This document shows, piece after piece, positions 1 to 6,302 of a stretch of 10,996 nt of DNA. Both the position numbers and the translations under genes were made by a program. Position 1 is the first letter of the stretch. Every line of letters begins with the position of its first letter. The stretch comes from DATEEG01 sp035525055 (GTDB lineage Bacteria > Actinomycetota > Acidimicrobiia > Spongiisociales > ZC4RG35), in the NCBI GenBank assembly GCA_035525055.1, contig DATLEZ010000124.1, positions 1 through 10,996 on the forward strand, read 5' to 3'. The notes under the pieces were generated by a model. The model was not told the origin of the DNA, ran no database searches, and saw only the letters and a list, made by a program, of their open reading frames with translations.

Positions 1-8
1 TCACGTTG

Positions 9-92
<84 letters not shown>

Positions 93-460
93 AAGCGGGA
101 AGCCGTCGTGAAAGACAGGCTTCAAAGCCAATGGTACCTCCTTTCCTCCCTCGGCCAGTAGTGAGTCAGGTCGCGCTTGGTCTATGGGTGTCAGAAGCAG
201 CCAAGATCAGCGAAGGACGGGATTCGCCCGTCATTGGTCCCCTCGTAATTTGGCGCGTGGCTCCCGCTGAATATGTAATTCGGTCTGAGAGTCCCGGAAA
301 CCGGGAGTGTGACGCCAGGTTTCGTCTGATCCGGGACCGGTGCACCAAATTTGCGGAGCGTCAGGTGGACTGACTCCGGTTCTTCGCCGAGGGATCGGAC
401 AACGTCAGCCCTATTAGGGTTCAAGGCCTTGCATCAGGCCGAACTGACCCATCGCCATTC
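93..460. other. Intergenic stretch with short inverted repeats, no supported gene
   Basis: No reading frame here has a credible start, ribosome binding site or recognisable protein. Several short inverted repeats are visible: GAAGCC/GGCTTC (99-104 and 118-123), GACGGG-ATTCG-CCCGTC (216-232, perfect 6-bp stem), TCCCGG-AAA-CCGGGA (292-306, perfect 6-bp stem), CCCTA-T-TAGGG (409-419) and GGCCT-TGCATC-AGGCC (425-440). None is followed by a T-run on either strand, so none is called an intrinsic terminator. The stretch could hold an unannotated small RNA or long 5' leader, or simply be spacer with chance hairpins, which are easy to find at this GC content. Confidence 0.5.
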
Positions 461-489
461 TTGACAACCTTACGACGTATGATTACCTT
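461..489 (+). promoter_or_regulatory. Possible sigma70-type promoter of the MDR gene pair
   Basis: A perfect -35 hexamer TTGACA lies at 461-466. At the ideal 17-bp distance sits TACCTT (484-489), a weak -10 that keeps the first, second and last consensus bases. A better hexamer, TATGAT (478-483), is only 11 bp from the -35 and so badly spaced. Initiation would fall near 496, upstream of the TTG start at 540. The location directly ahead of two co-oriented genes supports a promoter, but the -10 assignment is uncertain. Confidence 0.4.
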
Positions 490-516
490 ACGTTGTACTT
501 CTTACGATGTACGAAG
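466..516 (+). promoter_or_regulatory. Triple palindromic operator-like array (TAC-N3-GTA)
   Basis: Three 9-bp palindromes of form TAC-N3-GTA occur at 471-479, 489-497 and 503-511, with centres 18 and 14 bp apart. Each is preceded by T (TTACGNNGTA). The first two share the 13-base repeat ACCTTACGNNGTA. The first extends to an imperfect 19-bp palindrome at 466-484 and the third to one at 498-516, each matching at 7 of 9 pairs. The array overlaps the promoter spacer and presumed transcription start, a geometry that suits repression. Short spaced palindromes of this kind are typical of TetR-family sites, and TetR regulators often control MDR oxidoreductases. No regulator gene is in the window, so the protein that binds is unknown. 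Confidence 0.5.
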
Positions 517-526
517 TCGACGAGCA

Positions 527-532
527 AGGAGA
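527..532 (+). promoter_or_regulatory. Ribosome binding site fixing a TTG start
   Basis: AAGGAG lies 7 nt ahead of the in-frame TTG at 540. The upstream in-frame ATG at 507 sits inside the third operator-like palindrome and has no Shine-Dalgarno sequence. The downstream ATGs at 621 and 630 also lack one. Confidence 0.55.
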
Positions 533-539
533 AGGTGAA

Positions 540-1598
540 TTGAGTTCAGCAGTGGGTCCCAGAGAAGGCCGGAAGGCGACGATCGCCGGTGAATCGGTAG
601 CCGAGCCCGCTACCAATCAAATGAACACGATGCAGGCCATCGTCTACCACCGCTACGGCCCGCCTGATGTTCTCGAACTCCAGGAAGTCGAAAAGCCGAT
701 CGTCGAGGACGACGACGTTCTGGTCCGGATTAGGGCCGCTTCGGTCAACCCCTACGACTGGCACTTCATGAGAGGGGAGCCAATCATCGCCCGCCCACAG
801 TTGGGGGGCCTTCGCAAGCCCAAGTCCACTCGACTGGGCGTTGACATGGCTGGCGAGATTGAGGCGGTGGGTCGCAATGTGAGGGAGTTCCGACCGGGTG
901 ACGAGGTATTCGGAGTGTGCCAAGGTGCATTTGCCGAGTACGCGACGGCTCGGGAGTCCTCGCTGGCGTTGAAGCCGGCCAATGTGACTTTCGAACAAGC
1001 CGGGGCGGTCGGGATTGCGGCCTTCACCGCCATTCAGGCTCTGCGCGATTGGGGCCAGGTCCAGCCCGGACAGAAAGTCTTGATCAACGGTGCTGCAGGA
1101 GGCGTTGGGACGTTTGCAGTCCAGTTGGCCAAGGCGTGGGGAGCTGAGGTGACCGGAGTGTGCAGCAACAGGAATGTCGAAATGGTCAGGTCGATTGGGG
1201 CCGACCACGTCATCGACTATACGAGAGACGACTTCACGAGCGACCGGCAGCGTTATGACGTGCTCCTCGACATCATCGGAAATCGCTCGCTCTCGAAGAC
1301 GAGAGGGGTGCTGAATCGGCAAGGGAGATTCGTGATGATCGGAGGACCGAAGGGGCGATGGATTCGGCCACTGGATCGCATCCTCATGGCCGTGGTGACG
1401 TCTCCGTTTGTGAGCCAGAAGACGGTCTCACGCACCGCTCTATGGAGCAAAAAGGACCTGGTTCTCATGCGCGAGCTCATGGAGGCGGGAAAGGTCCGTT
1501 CCGTCATCGACCGCACCTATCCGCTGAGCGAAGTCCCCGAGGCGGTGCGGTATTTGGAAGAGGGCCACGCTCGAGGCAAAGTCGTCATCGTCGTCTGA
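540..1598 (+). CDS. Zinc-free MDR oxidoreductase (NAD(P)H:quinone oxidoreductase-like), first of tandem pair
   Basis: Probable cytosolic NAD(P)H-dependent reductase of the medium-chain dehydrogenase/reductase superfamily, close to quinone oxidoreductases and RTN4IP1-like proteins; the substrate cannot be told. Numbered from the TTG start (352 aa), a GroES-like N-terminal domain begins at MQAIVYH (about residue 31) and includes GVDMAGEIEAVG near 100-111. The Rossmann nucleotide-binding motif GAAGGVG is at 184-190, followed by GAEVTGVCS. The cysteine and histidine zinc ligands of classical alcohol dehydrogenases are absent. The first 30 residues are extra relative to the family, whose members usually begin at MKAIVY-like sequence. 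The TTG start is chosen on its AAGGAG; ATG 507, 621 or 630 remain possible. The gene is 18 bp ahead of its paralogue, with which it is probably co-transcribed under the palindromic array. Confidence 0.88.
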   Translation: MSSAVGPREGRKATIAGESVAEPATNQMNTMQAIVYHRYGPPDVLELQEVEKPIVEDDDVLVRIRAASVNPYDWHFMRGEPIIARPQLGGLRKPKSTRLGVDMAGEIEAVGRNVREFRPGDEVFGVCQGAFAEYATARESSLALKPANVTFEQAGAVGIAAFTAIQALRDWGQVQPGQKVLINGAAGGVGTFAVQLAKAWGAEVTGVCSNRNVEMVRSIGADHVIDYTRDDFTSDRQRYDVLLDIIGNRSLSKTRGVLNRQGRFVMIGGPKGRWIRPLDRILMAVVTSPFVSQKTVSRTALWSKKDLVLMRELMEAGKVRSVIDRTYPLSEVPEAVRYLEEGHARGKVVIVV

Positions 1599-1616
1599 TG
1601 ATGGAAATCAGCGCTC

Positions 1617-2615
1617 GTGAAAGCCATCGTTCGAGACATCTACGGATCATCTGACGTCCTGGACTTGCAGGAAGTCGACCGACCGGTGCCGGGAGACAAC
1701 GATGTGCTGGTCAGGGTCCATGCCAGTTCGGTGAATCGAGCCGATCTGGACTTTCTGCGAGGGTTTCCTTTCGCGTCACGGTTCGGCATCGGTTTGTTGA
1801 AGCCGAAGAACCGGACTCTCGGGTTGGACGTGGCCGGCAAGGTTGAGGCCGTCGGGGCCGCTGTGACTCAGTTCCGGCCCGGCGACGAAGTGTGGGCTGA
1901 CATGGCGGCCTGCGGCTTCGGCGCCTTCGCTGAGTTTGCCCGTATCCCCGAGAAGGTGCTGGCTTCGAAACCGGCCGGCCTGAATTTCGAGGAGGCAGCG
2001 ACTGTGCCCCATTCGGCTGTCATGGCGCTCCAGGCTCTTCGCAGCCGGCGACCGATCAAGCCAGGACAGAGAGTCATGATCAACGGCGCCGGTGGTTGTG
2101 TCGGCCCGTTCGCCGTGCAGATCGCCAAGGCCTTCGGCGCCGAAGTCACCGCCGTCGATCACACATGCAAGATGGAAATGCTCAGCTCGATCGGAGCGGA
2201 TCATGTGATCGACTACACCCGGGGCGATGTTGTCGAGAACGGCCAGCGCTACGACCGGATCCTTGACATCGCGTCGAAACGCTCGGTGCTCCGGTACCGA
2301 GGTTCATTGAGCCCCGGGGGGACCTACGTCATCATCGCCAACTCGTTGTCGCGGTTCTTCGAAGCCGCGTTCGTGGGATCAGTGGTGTCGTTGGCAGGCA
2401 AGAAGAGGATGGGGACCTTCATGTGGAGGCCGAGCAATCGTGGCGACCTGAATTTCCTGAAAGGGCTGCTGGAGGCGGGGAGGATCAAGCCGTTCATCGA
2501 TAGGAGCTACCCGTTGAGCGACACTCCCGGGGCCTTGCGCTATCTGGACGAAGGGTGCGCTCAAGGAAAGGTCGTGATCGCTGTGTGGCAACAAGGCAAG
2601 CCTTCTAGTTGCTAG
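1617..2615 (+). CDS. Zinc-free MDR oxidoreductase, second of tandem pair
   Basis: A 332-residue paralogue of the preceding protein; about half of the aligned residues are identical in the N-terminal part, which suggests tandem duplication. The GroES-like domain opens with MKAIVRDIYG and carries LGLDVAGKVEAVG near 68-80. The cofactor motif is NGAGGCVG at 156-163, then GAEVTAVDH and the shared block SIGADHVIDYTRGD. No zinc-site residues are seen. The start is GTG, with only a weak GGAAA 9 nt upstream; two ATGs just before it (1598 and 1601) are out of frame. An NAD(P)H-dependent quinone or enone reductase role is a family-level inference. The C-terminus has a short extra tail (WQQGKPSSC). The gene converges on the dehydrogenase downstream with a 19-bp gap in which no terminator hairpin is evident. 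Confidence 0.88.
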   Translation: MKAIVRDIYGSSDVLDLQEVDRPVPGDNDVLVRVHASSVNRADLDFLRGFPFASRFGIGLLKPKNRTLGLDVAGKVEAVGAAVTQFRPGDEVWADMAACGFGAFAEFARIPEKVLASKPAGLNFEEAATVPHSAVMALQALRSRRPIKPGQRVMINGAGGCVGPFAVQIAKAFGAEVTAVDHTCKMEMLSSIGADHVIDYTRGDVVENGQRYDRILDIASKRSVLRYRGSLSPGGTYVIIANSLSRFFEAAFVGSVVSLAGKKRMGTFMWRPSNRGDLNFLKGLLEAGRIKPFIDRSYPLSDTPGALRYLDEGCAQGKVVIAVWQQGKPSSC

Positions 2616-2634
2616 CTGCTCGAAACACCACCCC

Positions 2635-5115
2635 TCAGCTCCGTACCCGCACCATGTTCGGGTCGTATAGCGGTCTGATCGAGGCCCTGGCCGGATAGCG
2701 GTCGCCGGCGATCTCGACCTCCCAGTCGCCGGCGTCGAGGTAGGCCTGCGTGACCGGCTCGCCCGCCTCGATCATGGCCAGACCCACGGCTCCGCCCAGT
2801 GTGAATCCATACGAGGCTGCTCGGACATAGCCCACAGGACGGGCGTTGCGATGTACCACCTCGGCGTGGAACATGAGCGGCTGAGGGTCTTCGACCAGGA
2901 CCTGGGCCAGGCGACGCGTTAGCGGGCCTGCAGCCTTCCGAGCCGCCACGGCGTCGCGGCCGATGAACCCTCCCGGCTTCTCAAGATCGACGGCGAAACC
3001 CAGCCCCGCTTCGAGCACGTGATCGGTGTTGTCGATGTCGTGGCCATAGTCGCGGTAACCCTTCTCCATCCGCAGGCTCCCCAGGGCCTTTAGCCCGGCA
3101 TGGCGCAAATCAACCGTCTCTCCTGCTTCGGTCAAGAGGTCGTACACGTGGGCCGCTTGGGGGGTCGGAACGTGCAGCTCATAACCCAGCTCGCCCACGT
3201 AGGTGATGCGAATGCAGAGCGCCTTGGCGAAGCCGATGTCGATTTCGCAGGCCCGGCGGAAAGGGAACGACTCGTTGGAGAGGTCGGCCGAAGAGACCTT
3301 CCTCATCAGGTCCCGGCTATTGGGACCCTGAACGTTGATCTGGGCGTAGGCGGACGTCACGTCGGCGATATGCGCCTGCATTCCCACGGCATGGCGGCTC
3401 ATCCAGGTCTCCACATGGCGATGGGCGGTGTCGGTCGCAACCACCCAAAACCGGCCCTCGTCCAGTTTGGTCACGGTGAGGTCAGCCTCCAGCCTTCCGT
3501 CCTCGTTGAGCCACTGGGTGTAGGTGATGGTCTCTGGCTCGCCGTCGACCCGGTTGGCCGAGATCTTCTCCAGCAGGCGTCCGGAATCCGGCCCTTCCAC
3601 CAGAAACTTGGACATGAAGGACATATCCATGATGCTCGCACTCGAGCGCGTCGCCTCGTGCTCCGCCTGCCAGTAAGGGAACCAATGCTGGCGACCCCAC
3701 GACAGATGCTCGACCTCCGGTTCCACGCTGGCTGGGTAGTACCAGTCTGCCCCCTCCCAGCCGCTTACCTCCCGGAAGTGGGCGCCCCTCCGGGATAGCC
3801 GGTCGTTGAGCGGCGAAAGCCGGGCTCCGCGGGCAGTCTGCATCGAACGGGTCGGGTAGTGGCACTGGTACACCATGCCCAACGCTTCGACGGTCCGGGT
3901 GCGGCGGTATTCCGGTGTGGCCTGGTAGAGGTGGAGGCGGTCGATGTTGAAGCCGGTGACATCGACGTCGGGCCGGCCGTTGATGATCCAGTGGGCAACC
4001 GCCCTGCCAACACCACCTCCGGTGAGGATCCCGATCGAATTCAGGCCGGCGGCGACGAAGTAGTTGCGCAGTTCCGGCGCCTCTCCGAGGACCGGGGCAA
4101 GGTCGGGGGTGAAGCTCTCCGGCCCGCAAAAGAACTTGCGGACACCCACTTCGAAGGAAATCGGCACGCGCTGCATCGCCTTGTCGACATAGGGGGCCAT
4201 GCGGTCCCAGTCAGGGGGAATCTCGCCGAAGGAGAACTCATTGGGAATGCCGTCGATCATCCAGGGGGCACACACCGGTTCGAACAGCCCGATCATCAGC
4301 CCTCCCACTTCCTCCCGGTAGTAGCCGTAGGAGGCAGGGTCTTCGATCACCGGCCACGATCCGGAGATTCCAGGTACCTGGTCGGTGATGAGGTAGTAGT
4401 GCTCTGCCGCTTGAAGCGGAATATTGACGCCGTTCATCTCGCCAAGCTGGCGGGCCCAGATGCCGGCGCAGTTGACCACGTACTCGGCCTCGATATCGCC
4501 GTGAAGTGTCCGCACTCCTGACACCGCCCCGCCCTTGGTCAGGACTCCGGTGACCGGTGTTCCTTCGAGGATGCGGACTCCACTTTGCCGGGCGCCGGCG
4601 GCGAGAGACATCGTGACGTCCGCGGGATTGGCCCGCCCATCTTCCTTGACGTAGAACCCGGCCAGAATGTCGTCGGTACGGGCAAGGGGGAACAACTCCG
4701 ACACCTCCCGTCCGGAGACTTCGTGGACATCGATCCCGCAGTACCGGTTGAAGGCCGCAACGCGCCTGTACTCCTCGAGCCTGTCGGGCTCCGTTGCCAA
4801 TTCGATAAATCCAACCGCCTTGAAGCCGGTGGCGAGCCCGGTCTCCGCTTCCAATCGGCTGTAAAGATCGCGCGTGTACTTGCGCATCTCGGTCGAGGTC
4901 TCCGAAGTCGATCCGAAGGTCACCATCAGTCCGGCGGAGTGCCAGGTGGTGCCCGATGTCAGCCGGTCGCGCTCACACAGAACAGTGTCGGTCCAGCCCA
5001 TTTTTGCCAGGTGATAGGCAACGCTGGTGCCTATCACTCCTCCACCAACCACAACCACGCGGGCTCGGTCTGGCGGCACGGATCGTGACGCGGTCATATG
5101 CCCTTCTGCGACCAT
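2635..5115 (-). CDS. FAD-dependent oxidoreductase/GcvT fusion (dimethylglycine or sarcosine dehydrogenase family)
   Basis: An 826-residue two-module enzyme of the dimethylglycine/sarcosine dehydrogenase family. Such enzymes oxidatively demethylate N-methyl amino acids and pass the one-carbon unit to tetrahydrofolate. The DAO-type FAD domain (about 18-385) begins with VVGGGVIG, with the ribose-binding acid in LCERD. TTWHSAGL at 57-63 places His59 where family members attach FAD covalently. GPESFTPDLAPVLGEAPELR (331-350) and LTGGGVGRAVAHWI match the FAD-domain end. A linking domain follows (about 385-440), then aminomethyltransferase domains (about 460-815) with LEADLTVTKL (Asp545, aligned with the catalytic Asp of the T-protein) and YVGELGYELHVP. 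Length is normal for the family. The ATG at 5115 has GAAGG 7 nt upstream; Met7 (5097) is an alternative. Substrate is undecided between sarcosine, dimethylglycine and relatives, because no betaine or folate gene lies nearby. Confidence 0.93.
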   Translation of the reverse strand: MVAEGHMTASRSVPPDRARVVVVGGGVIGTSVAYHLAKMGWTDTVLCERDRLTSGTTWHSAGLMVTFGSTSETSTEMRKYTRDLYSRLEAETGLATGFKAVGFIELATEPDRLEEYRRVAAFNRYCGIDVHEVSGREVSELFPLARTDDILAGFYVKEDGRANPADVTMSLAAGARQSGVRILEGTPVTGVLTKGGAVSGVRTLHGDIEAEYVVNCAGIWARQLGEMNGVNIPLQAAEHYYLITDQVPGISGSWPVIEDPASYGYYREEVGGLMIGLFEPVCAPWMIDGIPNEFSFGEIPPDWDRMAPYVDKAMQRVPISFEVGVRKFFCGPESFTPDLAPVLGEAPELRNYFVAAGLNSIGILTGGGVGRAVAHWIINGRPDVDVTGFNIDRLHLYQATPEYRRTRTVEALGMVYQCHYPTRSMQTARGARLSPLNDRLSRRGAHFREVSGWEGADWYYPASVEPEVEHLSWGRQHWFPYWQAEHEATRSSASIMDMSFMSKFLVEGPDSGRLLEKISANRVDGEPETITYTQWLNEDGRLEADLTVTKLDEGRFWVVATDTAHRHVETWMSRHAVGMQAHIADVTSAYAQINVQGPNSRDLMRKVSSADLSNESFPFRRACEIDIGFAKALCIRITYVGELGYELHVPTPQAAHVYDLLTEAGETVDLRHAGLKALGSLRMEKGYRDYGHDIDNTDHVLEAGLGFAVDLEKPGGFIGRDAVAARKAAGPLTRRLAQVLVEDPQPLMFHAEVVHRNARPVGYVRAASYGFTLGGAVGLAMIEAGEPVTQAYLDAGDWEVEIAGDRYPARASIRPLYDPNMVRVRS

Positions 5116-5177
5116 GGTCGTGCCTTCGGGACAGGGTGCTTGCTCAAACCGAGATCACAACTCGAAGGTAGCTGGTT

Positions 5178-6272
5178 GTGGCCACACGTCAGCCTCCGGA
5201 CCGTGCCGGCCCGACGCGCTCTGCTACCTGGTTGAATCGACCGGTGTTCACCCCCATTCGCACCAAGCGTCTGTTGATACGTCCGTTTCGCCCGGAAGAT
5301 GCGGCCGGTCTGGCGGCGCGCAGGAGTGACCCGGTGGTGGCCGAGTATCAGAACTGGACGCTTCCCTATTCGATAGAGCAAGCGGAAAAAACGGCGTCGG
5401 AACTGGCGGCGATGGATGGACCCAGGAACGACGAGTGGTGGATGGCTGTCGTCGCCGAGCCGGACACCGATGAGGCTTTGGGAGATCTGGCCGTCCATCT
5501 GTCATGGGAGGGCAGGACCGCCGAGGTTGGCTACACCTTCGCCAAAGAGAATTGGGGAAAGGGGTATGCCACTGAGGCCCTGGCGGCAATGATCGAGTAT
5601 CTGTTCGATGCGGTCGGCGTGACCAGGGTGTGGGGTGGCCTTCATCCCGATAACCCGGCCTCGGCCATGGTGCTGGAGCGCAGCGGGCTCTTGTTCGAGG
5701 GCCACACCCGTTCGTCGTTTTGGCTCGGAGACGAAGTCTCGGACGACTGGATTTACGGAATGACCCGGCCGGACTGGGAGAGGTGGCGAGACCGTCCCCG
5801 GCATCGGCCGACCGAGGTGAGCCTGATCGAGGTCACAACCGAGAACGTGAGGCCGGTAACGAGACTGAGAACCCACAAGACTCAGGAAACGTTCGTGGCC
5901 ACGATGGCCGAGACGTTCGTAGACGCCCTCTTCCCGGAGAAAGTTGGCGGAGCTCCGGTGGTCCCATGGCTGCGAGCTGTCTTCGCGGACGGGGAGTTGG
6001 TCGGGTTCGTAATGCTCGCTCTTCGCACCGAACATCACCCCGAGCCTTATTTGTGGCGACTCCTCATCGACCGCATGCATCAGCGACGGGGGATCGGAGA
6101 AAGGGTGGTCGAGCTGGTCGCCGAGGAGTGCCGAAGAATGGGTGATGAGTCTCTTGTCACGAGTTGGGGCGAGGGCAAGGGATCGCCCCGTCGCTTCCAT
6201 CTTCGCAACGGCTTCGAGCCCACCGGGAACCTGATCGATGGTGAGACCGAAGGCCGCAAGCGCCTCGTCTGA
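5178..6272 (+). CDS. Tandem GNAT acetyltransferase (RimJ/RimL-like plus BltD-like domains)
   Basis: A 364-residue protein of two fused GNAT N-acetyltransferase domains. The first (about 24-200) is RimJ/RimL-like, from RTKRLLIRPFRPEDA to the acetyl-CoA loop NWGKGYATEAL (125-135) and HPDNPASAMVLERSGL. The second (about 214-362) resembles BltD/spermidine-type acetyltransferases: QETFVATMAETF, then LWRLLIDRMHQRRGIGERVV with loop QRRGIG (302-307), then SPRRFHLRNGFEPTG. Both acetyl-CoA loops look intact, so both halves may be active; acceptors cannot be predicted. GTG 5178 is chosen for GAAGG 9 nt upstream; GTG 5244, nearer the domain edge, is possible. It diverges from the FAD/GcvT gene across 62 bp and converges on the transporter gene with a 30-bp gap. 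Confidence 0.9.
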   Translation: MATRQPPDRAGPTRSATWLNRPVFTPIRTKRLLIRPFRPEDAAGLAARRSDPVVAEYQNWTLPYSIEQAEKTASELAAMDGPRNDEWWMAVVAEPDTDEALGDLAVHLSWEGRTAEVGYTFAKENWGKGYATEALAAMIEYLFDAVGVTRVWGGLHPDNPASAMVLERSGLLFEGHTRSSFWLGDEVSDDWIYGMTRPDWERWRDRPRHRPTEVSLIEVTTENVRPVTRLRTHKTQETFVATMAETFVDALFPEKVGGAPVVPWLRAVFADGELVGFVMLALRTEHHPEPYLWRLLIDRMHQRRGIGERVVELVAEECRRMGDESLVTSWGEGKGSPRRFHLRNGFEPTGNLIDGETEGRKRLV

Positions 6273-6302
6273 ATGGCGAACCAGACTGAAGATCAGCGCC
6301 TG

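Noticed and set aside
133..147. Plus-strand TACCTCCTTTC resembling the 3' end of 16S rRNA
   Set aside because: The upstream sequence has none of the conserved 16S 3' region, so only the short anti-SD-like string matches.
292..306. TCCCGG-AAA-CCGGGA hairpin as an intrinsic terminator
   Set aside because: There is no T-tract on either side and no gene ending next to it.
546..1322. 258-residue minus-strand open frame
   Set aside because: It is the antisense shadow of the first MDR gene, whose protein is clearly conserved.
3100..4521. Long plus-strand frames opposite the FAD/GcvT gene
   Set aside because: They are antisense artefacts of high GC content over a gene with family motifs throughout.
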